DNA from: Isotricha intestinalis
Taxonomy: Eukaryota; Ciliophora; Litostomatea; Vestibuliferida; Isotrichidae
Assembly (NCBI GenBank): GCA_023807065.1
Contig: JAJJLU010004017.1
Span: 1 to 20,448, forward strand
Direction of reading: 5' to 3'
Length of the DNA stretch: 20,448 nucleotides
The position numbers were made by a program, and so were the translations under genes. Position 1 is the stretch's first letter. The number at the start of each line of letters is the position of its first letter. Under the pieces are notes generated by a model. The model did no database searches and was not told where the DNA came from. It worked only from the letters and a program-made list of their open reading frames with translations. Below, piece after piece: positions 1-8,828 of the stretch.

Positions 1-938
1 CCAAACAATTTTTTATATTTCGATTTTTATGGCTGAATTTATCAAAAAATCACTTAAAAAAAAAAAATCGGACTATTGTTTGATTTACGGTATTTGATTT
101 TTTTAGACTTTATCAGATACTGAAAATATTCTTTTACTTTTTGAAAATTATTTTTGAATTTCTTTAAACAATTATGGATTTTAAATATATCATGAAATCA
201 AAAAAAAAATTTATTAAAAGAAAAGGATTTAAGCAAAGAATTAAAAAAAATTAAACTTAAAAGAAATAATTCAGATATATTTTAAAAATGAAAATAAACT
301 ATTATTAAATTTTAAGTGGGTATTGATTTTTTCCCTTTTCTTCTTGTTTTATTTCTGTAAATTTGATTGTAAAATTTTTCAAATTCTTCCCTTTTGAGCT
401 TTCATTATATTTCGAATTAAATTAATATTATCATTATTATCATTTTCATTATTTTAATATTTATTTTTATCATGATCATCTTTAACCTAATCATTTGATA
501 GATTTGATTATTTTTTTGAATCTATTTTTTCGATTGAATTTATAGATTCATTTTATTTTTCTCTTTATTTGAACTTCTTCTTTAAAATTCTTCTAAATCT
601 TAATTTATTAATTCAATTTGTATTTTTCCAACTAATTATTTATAAATATTACTTATATACCTTTGATAATTAAATTTGTTTATATTCAATCAATAAAATA
701 CAATTTTCATTTTAATAAAAAATCGCTTATGAATGACTATTACAATTAAATTATTTTTTAATTAATATAATCACTACCCAGAATCCTGAAAAAATTAATT
801 TAATTCAATAAAAATAAATTATTCATTAAAAATTTCAAAAAACTCTTTTTCTAATTTACTTATAATTATTATATATAAACAATAAAATTAACACTCAAAA
901 AATTAAATAACAACAAATATTTACATTTTAATATATTT
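1..938. other. AT-rich gap without a confident gene
   Basis: No intact reading frame of useful length is visible on either strand. The minus strand between about 330 and 600 has an Asp/Asn/Lys-rich frame that is interrupted by several TAA/TAG codons and one TGA. This could be an old gene relict, but TAA is expected about every 13-14 codons in sequence this rich in A and T, so chance is a serious alternative. The segment next to the phosphatase gene (about 800-938) must contain its 3' untranslated region. No tRNA, rRNA or other RNA gene is recognisable. Confidence 0.5.
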
Positions 939-3047
939 TTATAAAAGTTCCATAAAATCATCTGATTCTTCAAAAGGAATTTCGGTGATTTCTTCAAGAT
1001 TATTTATATTATTTAAATCAAAAAAATTTTCAATAACATAATTTTTAAATTGTTCTTCTTCTTCATTTAAAATATTACAATTAAAACCTTTCCAAATGAA
1101 AATTTTTTTATTATTATCATTTTCAAAACAACAAATTAAATAATCACTTTCATTTAAATCATCTAAACTTAAAATTTTATAGCATTCTTTTTTAGGATAA
1201 AAATAAAATCCTTTTTTAATTTTAATTTCTTTTTCATTAAAATTTTCATTTACTTTTTTTTCTTTTTCTGTTTCATTTAAATCAATATAATATTTATCTA
1301 AAGTATTATTAAACCCAAATTCAATATTAATATTATTATCATTTAAAATTTTTTCTAATTGAATATTATTTTTTCCTTCTTCAATTACTTCAAAGTTATT
1401 ATTTTCATAATTTGAAATTAAATTTTCAAAATAGTGAATTTTTCCTATATAAACTTTAGCAAAATTAAGATATTTTTCTATATTTTTTTCATAAATCTTT
1501 TTTCCTTGAATAATATAATAATTTTCCTTATCACATATAATAAACATTCCTCTTTGATCAAAAATAATATTTTTACTTTTAAAAGTATCATTTTCATTAT
1601 TTAAATAATTATGATAAATTAATCTTGCTACTATTAAATTAGGTTGTTCAATTTGAAAAGAACAAATAGCAAAAATTTCAATAATATTATTATTTAAATT
1701 ATTATTAAATAATCTTTTCTCTAAAATTGTTAACTGTAATAAAAAACCTAAATTAGGATTTGCAATCAATCTTTTTTTTTGAACAAAATTAAAAGCCTCA
1801 TCACAATTAATTCTATTATTAATCATTAAATAAGAAATAACAATAGAAACCGAACGACTTATACCTTGATAACAATGAATTAAAATTTTTTTATTTTCCA
1901 TTTTACATTTATGAATAAAATCATAACATAAATAAAATATACATTCTATATTTTCATTTGTGTTATCTTTTAAATTTAAAGTTAAATAATTTATAAAATT
2001 TGATGCTACATTATTGCAATCATCACCTGAGCAATTTATTATATATTTTATATCTAATTTTTTTAATAAATTTATATCTGAGGCTGCTTTGTAATTACTT
2101 AAATATAAAAAATTTTCTATAATTATACAATAATCTTCATTTAAATTATTTCTTATATATTTATGATTTTCTAAATTTTCTTTTTCTGAAAAGTTATTAT
2201 ATATATTATTTAGATTTAGTATTATTTTATTATTAGAATTTTGATTTAATGAATTTAAAAATAATTGTTCTTCTTCTTCTTCGTTGAAATTTGTGTTAAT
2301 TGATAATAAATTAATTTTTGAAATTCCATTTTGTTTTATTTTATTATTAGGATGTATAGAAAAATTATTATTTGTGAATTGATGAACATTATTATTATTA
2401 ATTATAAGAACACTGAAACAAACACTTCTTTCAATTTGTAAATTTCTATTATAATTTAAATTATAAGCATTAATATTATTTTTTATTTCTAAATAAGAAA
2501 CAATAAATTGACAAAGAGATTTCAGAAGTAAAGAATTTGTATTTTCTTTTAAATATTTTAAATTTCTTAATTCTAATTTTTCATAAATATCACTATATAA
2601 TAATAATAATAAATTTGGAGTATTTTCTATTTTATTTATAAAATCAAAGTAATTTTTAAGTGATTCTAAATTCTTATTATCAATATAATTTTTATGTAAA
2701 AGGAAAAAATATGCATTTAAATTATTAATCGAGTCTTTTATAATTTTTAATAAAGAAAGATTTATTTCATATTGAAGAGCTAAATTAAAAAATAAATTTA
2801 AATCAATATAATTTTCCTTTGTGAAAATTCCTATTAAAAAAATATTTAATTCTTCATTTATTGAGTGTAAATAATAAAATAAATTAATATCAATTATATT
2901 ATAACTACTTTTTGAATTCCATAAAGAAAAAAAATCCCTTTCATTACATTTCCAAAACATAATTTTTGTGTGATTTGAAGTAAAATATTGACTTAAATTT
3001 CTATAAAATTTATTTTGATAATTTTCTAAATAAATATCATTTCCCAT
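939..3047 (-). CDS. Dual-specificity protein phosphatase with C-terminal gelsolin-like repeats (MKP1-like)
   Basis: The 702-residue protein has a phosphatase domain at about residues 306-456. The active-site signature is HCYQGISR, with nucleophile Cys392 and Arg398. Asp361, 31 residues upstream, is a good candidate for the general acid. The conserved DUSP segment with Asn-Pro-Asn-x-Gly-Phe follows, so the domain looks catalytically competent. Two gelsolin-like repeats lie downstream, at about residues 474-575 (with the typical Asp-x-Arg-Gly-x-Phe core and a Glu-Gly near its end) and 613-702 (with an Ile-Trp-Lys-Gly core). Phosphatase followed by gelsolin is the order known from plant MAP kinase phosphatase 1, where the enzyme removes phosphate from MAP kinases. 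The first 300 residues match no family I recognise and include Asn-rich stretches. The start ATG gives MGND, a poor myristoylation site because residue 6 is Tyr. It is divergent from the gene at 3271. A MAPK substrate is inference. Confidence 0.85.
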   Translation of the reverse strand: MGNDIYLENYQNKFYRNLSQYFTSNHTKIMFWKCNERDFFSLWNSKSSYNIIDINLFYYLHSINEELNIFLIGIFTKENYIDLNLFFNLALQYEINLSLLKIIKDSINNLNAYFFLLHKNYIDNKNLESLKNYFDFINKIENTPNLLLLLYSDIYEKLELRNLKYLKENTNSLLLKSLCQFIVSYLEIKNNINAYNLNYNRNLQIERSVCFSVLIINNNNVHQFTNNNFSIHPNNKIKQNGISKINLLSINTNFNEEEEEQLFLNSLNQNSNNKIILNLNNIYNNFSEKENLENHKYIRNNLNEDYCIIIENFLYLSNYKAASDINLLKKLDIKYIINCSGDDCNNVASNFINYLTLNLKDNTNENIECIFYLCYDFIHKCKMENKKILIHCYQGISRSVSIVISYLMINNRINCDEAFNFVQKKRLIANPNLGFLLQLTILEKRLFNNNLNNNIIEIFAICSFQIEQPNLIVARLIYHNYLNNENDTFKSKNIIFDQRGMFIICDKENYYIIQGKKIYEKNIEKYLNFAKVYIGKIHYFENLISNYENNNFEVIEEGKNNIQLEKILNDNNINIEFGFNNTLDKYYIDLNETEKEKKVNENFNEKEIKIKKGFYFYPKKECYKILSLDDLNESDYLICCFENDNNKKIFIWKGFNCNILNEEEEQFKNYVIENFFDLNNINNLEEITEIPFEESDDFMELL

Positions 3048-3080
3048 TTATTAAATTTATAAAATAATTTCATGAAAAAA

Positions 3081-3104
3081 AATAATAATAATAATAATAA
3101 TAAT
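3081..3104. repeat. (AAT)8 microsatellite
   Basis: Eight uninterrupted AAT units lie in the 223-bp spacer between the two divergent genes that start at 3047 (-) and 3271 (+). It is non-coding and likely to vary in length between strains. Confidence 0.85.
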
Positions 3105-3270
3105 ATAAAATATTAATTAGAAATAAAAAAAGAAATATTTAAATTAGAAGAAATTGAATAAGATAAAAAAAATTTTTTTATTGTCCCTTAGAAAATTTAT
3201 TTATTTTTTTTTATTTTTAATAATTTAAATTTTTAAGTTTAATAAAATTGTATTGAAATATTATAAATAA

Positions 3271-4686
3271 ATGCTTGATTATGGAGAAGTAATTAAAAAT
3301 ATTTTTAATAAAAAAAAAAAGAAAAAACATTATTCTCAACTTAATTCAATTCCTTCACTTCATAGTTTAGAGAATTTATCATTAAGAACAAAAGAAAAAT
3401 CAAAAGAAAATAAATTAGAAGAAGACAAAAATAATAATTTAAAAATAGAAAATAAAAAAGAAACAGAAAAAATAAATAAAAATCAAATATTTAATGATAA
3501 TGAATTACAAAATTTTAGTTTTATTGAAGAGAACAAGGAAATAAATTTAGATAAATTAGATTATTTAAATATAAAAATAGAAAAAGAAAAAAATGGAAAT
3601 TCATTTATTAACAATTCATTAGAAAATTCAAATAAAAACCCAAAAAGAAATAAAAAAAAAAATGATAAATCAAGAAATATATTATATTATAGCAATAATA
3701 ATAATAAAATATCAAAAGAAAATGGAATTCAAAATTTAATAACATATGAAAATGAAATAAACGATACAAAAAAATCTAAAAATAATTCATTTTCAAAAAA
3801 TCAATTGAATCACTTTAATAAATATAATTTAGAAGAATTAGCATATAATGCAATAAAAGATTATTCAAGTTGTAAACCAAATAATAATGATTTTTTATCA
3901 AGAATGCAGTTTTATTCTATTAAAAAACAAACTGAATCTAAAATAATAAATATTATGATTAGAAAACAAACTCCTAAAATTAAAGAAAGTGAGAAAATTA
4001 TTACATTTAATAGATTAATTGAAGATGCAAATAGAAGATTGGTTAAAAAAAATCAAATGTTAATTAATGAGAATATTAATGAAAAAAAAAATAATGAAAA
4101 TAAAAAAAAATTTAATCAAATTGATTTTGAAAATAAATATAATGAAAAAATTACTCAAAGATTAAAAGAAAAAGAATTAAAATTAGAATTATTAAGAAAT
4201 CAAAAAAAAAAAGAAGAAAAAGATAAAGAAGATTTTATTGTTGAACAAATGAAAAAAAGAAATAAAAAAGCTTCAAAAAAACAAATTGAAAAAATTTCTA
4301 AAAGATTATATAATGAATCAAGTAATAGAAAGAATAAAAAAATTTTTAAAAAATCAATAAATGAAATAGAAGAAAATATTAATAATAATATTCATAATTA
4401 TAAATATCAAAAAAGAAATTTAAGTATTAATCTTTTAAGTAATTCAAATTCTAATTATTATAAAAAAAATAGTTATTCTAATAATTATTCTAATAATTCT
4501 GATTTATCTAAAAATTCTTATTTGAAAAATCCTATTTCTTATAAAAAAAAACTTTATAAAAAAATTAAAGGTGATAATAGTTTAAGAAGTAATTTAAATT
4601 CTTTTACTTTTAAAGAAAAAAAACAAAAAACTTATATGCCTTTTTTTACTGCTGAAAAAATGATTGATAATTTTTTCTTAAAATAA
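3271..4686 (+). CDS. Hypothetical basic, Lys/Asn-rich coiled-coil protein
   Basis: The frame encodes 471 residues dominated by Lys, Asn, Glu and Ser. The first 190 residues are low in complexity and probably disordered. A more structured central part (about residues 190-350) contains the segments FLSRMQFYSIKK, PKIKESEKI, RLIEDANRRL and KASKKQIEKISKRLYNES, set in long charged helices that should form coiled coil. This spacing of a Phe-Leu-x-Arg-Met element followed by Arg-Leu-rich helices resembles unnamed proteins found widely in flagellated and ciliated protists, so a cytoskeletal role is possible, but that is inference. The C-terminus is Ser/Asn-rich and basic. There is no membrane segment or signal peptide. 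The ATG at 3271 is the first in frame. The gene is divergent from the phosphatase gene and convergent with the gene at 4975, 288 bp away. Composition and codon use match the neighbouring genes. Confidence 0.75.
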   Translation: MLDYGEVIKNIFNKKKKKKHYSQLNSIPSLHSLENLSLRTKEKSKENKLEEDKNNNLKIENKKETEKINKNQIFNDNELQNFSFIEENKEINLDKLDYLNIKIEKEKNGNSFINNSLENSNKNPKRNKKKNDKSRNILYYSNNNNKISKENGIQNLITYENEINDTKKSKNNSFSKNQLNHFNKYNLEELAYNAIKDYSSCKPNNNDFLSRMQFYSIKKQTESKIINIMIRKQTPKIKESEKIITFNRLIEDANRRLVKKNQMLINENINEKKNNENKKKFNQIDFENKYNEKITQRLKEKELKLELLRNQKKKEEKDKEDFIVEQMKKRNKKASKKQIEKISKRLYNESSNRKNKKIFKKSINEIEENINNNIHNYKYQKRNLSINLLSNSNSNYYKKNSYSNNYSNNSDLSKNSYLKNPISYKKKLYKKIKGDNSLRSNLNSFTFKEKKQKTYMPFFTAEKMIDNFFLK

Positions 4687-4974
4687 TATAAATTTTATGG
4701 TTAAATAAATTCTAATATATTTTATTTTTTCTCCAATATATAATTAATAATTTTTTATTTAAGTAAATAAAAAAAATATATTCCTTATATTTTATGTATA
4801 TATATTTTACTTTATTTGTTTTTGATAATTCTTTATTTTTTTTAATATTTAATTAGAAGAATATTAAATTAAATTTTTATTAAAAATAATTTTCAATTTA
4901 TTATAAAAATATTTTGTTATAAATCTCTTTATAAAAAGATTTTATTAAAATATAAAATTCATAAAATCAAATAT

Positions 4975-5739
4975 TTAATTTTTCCTATTTTCATTAATTA
5001 ATTGATTGAAAACGTTTTTATTTTTATCATTCAACAAATCATAAAATTCATCAAAATCTTTATCTAAACTTCTTTTTAACAATATAAAGATATCTTTCAA
5101 AGATAAAAATTGTTGAGGATTATTAAGAAAATAATCTAAATTAATATCAGAAATAATAGAATTCCAATCAATTAAATAAATTAAATTAATAGAATCAATA
5201 CTTTTAAAAAATTCAGTAAACATTTGAAAAATAAATTGACATGTTTCTAAATTAGAATCTTCTAAAGTATCAATTAAAACAGAAACTTTTTTAGTATTAT
5301 TAATAGTAATTGATAAATTATAAATAGCTTTTCTAGAAATATTTTTTATTCTTTCATCATTATGAAAAATATATTTTAATATAGACCAATATAAATCACT
5401 TATCCAATCTTCAGGAAAATTATTATTTATATCATCTTCTTGATAATTTAATACTTCACTTAAAAAATTTAAGGTATATATTATCAATTCATTTGATATT
5501 ATATTATTATTATTTTCTAATGTTTTTCCTATTAATCTATTATGAATATTGTCAAAAGAAATTTTAAATGCAGATTCATTATATTTTAATAATCTTCTTA
5601 ATTCTGTTATTGAATTATACATTCTTTCTTCTGATGAATTTTCCTCTCTGAATGTATTTGTTATTTCTCTTATTATTTCTATTAAATTTGTTGTTTTATT
5701 TAAGTTTTCAAGTTCATCTAAAGTTTGAAATTTGTTCAT
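4975..5739 (-). CDS. Hypothetical protein, probable armadillo/HEAT-type helical repeats
   Basis: The 254-residue protein is predicted to be almost entirely helical. Leu/Ile-rich amphipathic helices of about 15-20 residues are separated by short loops. Examples are the segments around SITELRRLLKYNE, ELIIYTLNFLSEVL, DERIKNISRKAIYNLSI and TCQFIFQMFTEFFK. The segment with RIKNISRKAIYNLSITINN resembles the second and third helices of an armadillo repeat. Proteins of this fold usually act as binding scaffolds; no partner can be named. There is no signal peptide or membrane segment. The ATG at 5739 is followed by a plausible mixed-charge N-terminus, and an AT-rich leader precedes it. The gene is divergent from the small gene at 5942 with 202 bp between starts. 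The fold assignment comes from pattern only and needs structural comparison. Confidence 0.65.
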   Translation of the reverse strand: MNKFQTLDELENLNKTTNLIEIIREITNTFREENSSEERMYNSITELRRLLKYNESAFKISFDNIHNRLIGKTLENNNNIISNELIIYTLNFLSEVLNYQEDDINNNFPEDWISDLYWSILKYIFHNDERIKNISRKAIYNLSITINNTKKVSVLIDTLEDSNLETCQFIFQMFTEFFKSIDSINLIYLIDWNSIISDINLDYFLNNPQQFLSLKDIFILLKRSLDKDFDEFYDLLNDKNKNVFNQLINENRKN

Positions 5740-5941
5740 TTTTTTTTTGGTTTAAATTAATTTAAATATTTAAATTAATTATTAATATTAATTTATGAAA
5801 ATAATCATATTTATTTATTTTTCATTGATTAATTATTTTGTAATTTGTTTATTTTTAAATTTTAATTAAAATAATATTTTCTAATTTTTGCTTTTCATTT
5901 TAAAAATTATCCTAAATGTTTCAAAAAAAAAATATTTAAAT

Positions 5942-6532
5942 ATGAAAAATTTAAAAATTGAAAAAATCCATTTGTATGCATTAATAAAACCATATGATAT
6001 AATTATAGCTTTATCATTTTTTCCAAATGAGACAATTGGAATTCTTCAAAGTTTTATAGAAGATACTTTAAGAAAATTAAAATCAAGTTCTTATAAAGTT
6101 GGAAGAGTAGAAAAAAAATTAAATGATGCGATTTTACTTCCTCAATATAAAATAAGTGATTTTTTAAAAGATAATGATGAAATTATTATTTATTCTATTG
6201 ATTATGGTTTAACTAAAAAACAAATTTTAGGTGAAAAAAATTTAGAAGATATTGATGAATTATTCATTAGAAAAAAATTAAAAAGAAAAAATTCCATAGA
6301 TTCAACTAATATTAATAATGACAATGAAGAATTAAAAACAATAAGTTCTAAAAGTTCAAAAAGCTCAAATTATAATAAGAAGAAAGAAAATAAAGTAAAA
6401 AAAAATAATATTAATAAAAATATAAATAATGAAAATATAGAAAGTAGTGATAATAAAAATATTAATAATAACATCAAAGAAAGTGATTCTGAATCTGAAT
6501 CTGATTCTGATTCAGATAAAACTAACAATTAA
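5942..6532 (+). CDS. Small hypothetical protein with a possible ubiquitin-like N-terminal domain and an acidic Ser tail
   Basis: I take the ATG at 5942 as the start, giving 196 residues. The frame is open for another 18 codons upstream but has no ATG there. Residues 1 to about 95 look like a compact alpha/beta domain: a hydrophobic strand, a helix with ILQSFIEDTLRKL, and a closing LLPQYKISDFLKDNDEIII segment. This resembles ubiquitin-like folds and faintly the N-terminal domain of coilin, whose end also reads Leu-Pro followed by an Asn-Asp-containing strand. The remainder is low in complexity, with a basic KKLKRK patch near residue 115 and a final Ser-Asp/Glu repeat that would suit casein kinase 2. 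A nuclear location would fit the basic patch and acidic tail, but this is inference. The fold assignment is weak. Confidence 0.65.
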   Translation: MKNLKIEKIHLYALIKPYDIIIALSFFPNETIGILQSFIEDTLRKLKSSSYKVGRVEKKLNDAILLPQYKISDFLKDNDEIIIYSIDYGLTKKQILGEKNLEDIDELFIRKKLKRKNSIDSTNINNDNEELKTISSKSSKSSNYNKKKENKVKKNNINKNINNENIESSDNKNINNNIKESDSESESDSDSDKTNN

Positions 6533-7099
6533 TATAATAAATAAATTTGTAATTTAAATAAAAATAATTAATTATAACATAAAAGAATATCAATCATTAT
6601 AAAAATATTAATAATTAAATTTATAAGTGATTTGAGTTAAAAATGTATAAATAATAATATTATAAAGAGATAAAGAAATAGGAAAAAGAAATTTTTTAAA
6701 TCAATTAAAAAGCAAAATTTATAATTAACAATATATTAATAATTAGGAGTAAATATGATAAAATAAAAATTCATTTAATTATTATTTATAGAATAGAGAA
6801 GAAATGGAAAATCAATTTTATCTTTTCATATAAGTAAAATTTATCTTAATTAGGATAAATATTGAAAAAATTAATAATAATTCATCTTTAAAAAATAAAT
6901 GATATTATGGAATAAGGATTTTTTATCTTTAATGTAATACTTTAATTCATTGACAATAAGATTAAAAATATAGAATAAAACAAATTAAATTATGTTTTTT
7001 AGAAAAAACATATAAAATCAATTAATAAAAAAATTTTTTTAAATAAACAAAAAAAAATTAAAATTTCTTTAAAAAATTTAAAAAAACAACATTTAAAAT
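6533..7099. other. Convergent intergenic spacer, AT-rich
   Basis: This 567-bp spacer separates the 3' ends of two convergent genes and must hold both terminators or polyadenylation regions. Short frames here are broken by TAA about as often as chance predicts. I see no RNA gene and no strong repeat. One plus-strand frame (about 6660-7090) lacks TGA and has only TAA/TAG breaks, but this is not unusual for such a composition. Confidence 0.5.
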
Positions 7100-8728
7100 C
7101 TAGTTTTCAACAAGAAAACCAGTAATATTATTAATATAATCTTCTTGATTTTGTTTAACCATATTTTTATTATTCTCAATCAAATCAAACAATCTTTTTA
7201 AATCTTCTTTTGCTTTATTACATTGTTCAATTTCTAATTGAAAATTATTATTATCACCATCACCTTGAGAAGTAACAGGAAATAAATTTTCATTTTGATT
7301 TTTTTCGGCAACATCATTTAACATTTTTAATTTACCTTCCATTTCTTTATTAATCATTTCCATATTTTCATTATCTTCATGAATTTTATCTAATTTATTT
7401 TGATAATTTCTTGTTCTTTTATTTCCAATTGAAATATAAGAAACAACCATTAATAAATTAGTCAAAGGTAAAAAAATATCATATAATCTACTTTCATCTA
7501 ATAAATTATCTTTAAATAATTTTTTTTCTTTATCATCAGGAATAGCTTTAATTAATTTATTAATTTCTTCAACTTCACCTTTAATTAAAATAGTAGAATC
7601 ATTCTTTAAATTATTTTGAACATCTTCAATTTTAGAAATAATAGTTTTTAATCTTTCAATAGAAGCATTTTCAGAATTAGTTTCTTGATAATACTTATAT
7701 AAAGTTTCTTTTGCAGGTCTTAAATCACAATAAATTAATTCTTCTTCACTTTTAATTTCTTCAATCATATTCATCATTTTATTTAAAATAGCTTCATCTT
7801 TATTTGGATTAGAAGGATCATCAGGAAAATATTTTCTTACTTTATCTAATATAACATATTCTTCTGCATTATTAATTATATTTTTAAATTTCCAAATATC
7901 AAATAATAATTTTTGATACATTTCAAAAGTCACTTCCATTGTTACTTTTCTCATTAAATCTCTTTGATGTGTTAAATTTGTATCATTTGATATTGGAACT
8001 TTAGGTAACCATAATTCACCCCAAAGTTCTTTCCATAAATTTGATATATCTTCTTTTTTTTTTCTATTATTTTCATCTTGTCTTTCCCAATTTTGTTTTG
8101 TTTCTATTTCCATTTTTTGTGCTTCATGAGCATCTTCAACTTCTAATAATTTTATATTTAATTCATGTTCTTCTTTTTTTCTCTCTTCTGCAATTTTCTG
8201 CTCATTCATTATTTCCCATCCAAAAATTTGTCCTTTTTCTGTTAAAACTTTTTCTATTCTATCTTGCACTTTTTCTAATAAAATTCCTTCCATTAATAAT
8301 TTTATTGTTTTTGCTTCATAAAAATATTTAAATCCTTTTTCATATGCTAAATCACGAAATGGTTCTTCTAATAATCTATCTAACCATACTTTTTTTTCTC
8401 CAATAAATTTTTTGAAAAATTCATCATTTTCTTTTTTTTTCCTTAGAAGTTCAGGAACACTTTCATTATTTTTTTTTATTTTTTCATTATTTTGATCCAT
8501 TAATCTTTGAAATTCTTGAATTTTTGCATCGAAACCAATTGCTAAAGGATTTGATGAATTTATTGGATTTATTTTTTGTACTCGAGATAAACATTCTTTA
8601 AATTTTTGAATCTCTTTTGATAGTTCATCTGATAAGATTGTTTGCTCTGATCTTTCCTCTTGTGTTATTTTATCTATTTTCTCTTTTTGAATTCTTATTT
8701 TTTCTTTTAAATCTGATAATTCTGACAT
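7100..8728 (-). CDS. Hypothetical coiled-coil protein of unknown family
   Basis: The 542-residue protein has three charged helical regions likely to form coiled coil, at about residues 1-65, 165-240 and 445-520. A more globular middle (about 240-440) contains a Trp-rich stretch reading LWKELWGELWLPKVP, then hydrophobic helices and a second conserved-looking block with VILDKVRKYFPDDPSNPNKD. The quality of the middle section (Trp, Pro, few Asn runs) suggests a constrained, folded domain rather than filler. I recognise no named family. The absence of membrane segments suggests a cytoplasmic or cytoskeletal protein. The stop is TAG, the only confident TAG terminator in the window. It is divergent from the PP2C gene with only 100 bp between starts, implying a shared promoter. 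Function is unknown. Confidence 0.8.
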   Translation of the reverse strand: MSELSDLKEKIRIQKEKIDKITQEERSEQTILSDELSKEIQKFKECLSRVQKINPINSSNPLAIGFDAKIQEFQRLMDQNNEKIKKNNESVPELLRKKKENDEFFKKFIGEKKVWLDRLLEEPFRDLAYEKGFKYFYEAKTIKLLMEGILLEKVQDRIEKVLTEKGQIFGWEIMNEQKIAEERKKEEHELNIKLLEVEDAHEAQKMEIETKQNWERQDENNRKKKEDISNLWKELWGELWLPKVPISNDTNLTHQRDLMRKVTMEVTFEMYQKLLFDIWKFKNIINNAEEYVILDKVRKYFPDDPSNPNKDEAILNKMMNMIEEIKSEEELIYCDLRPAKETLYKYYQETNSENASIERLKTIISKIEDVQNNLKNDSTILIKGEVEEINKLIKAIPDDKEKKLFKDNLLDESRLYDIFLPLTNLLMVVSYISIGNKRTRNYQNKLDKIHEDNENMEMINKEMEGKLKMLNDVAEKNQNENLFPVTSQGDGDNNNFQLEIEQCNKAKEDLKRLFDLIENNKNMVKQNQEDYINNITGFLVEN

Positions 8729-8828
8729 TTTTTTTTATATGGATTTTTTATAGAAAATTGTTTATTTTTTAATTTTTTTCTTTTGTGTTTGTTTATTATT
8801 TTTTTTAGTAAGGGTTTAATTATAAAAT

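Noticed and set aside
517..550. 8-bp inverted repeat TGAATCTA...TAGATTCA
   Set aside because: The arms are short, the loop is 18 nt and the sequence is AT-rich, so chance is likely.
5888..5941. Upstream extension of the small acidic-tail gene
   Set aside because: It would need a TTG start. The ATG at 5942 gives a sensible N-terminus.
6533..7099. Use of TAA and TAG as Gln codons, as in many ciliates
   Set aside because: Intergenic frames seem to read well this way. However, confident genes contain no in-frame TAA or TAG and use CAA for Gln, the Rab gene must end at its TAA, and the TAA density in the gaps matches chance.
8041..8331. Open plus-strand frame rich in Phe and Leu
   Set aside because: It lies antisense within the coiled-coil gene at 7100-8728 and reflects the complement of Lys/Glu codons.
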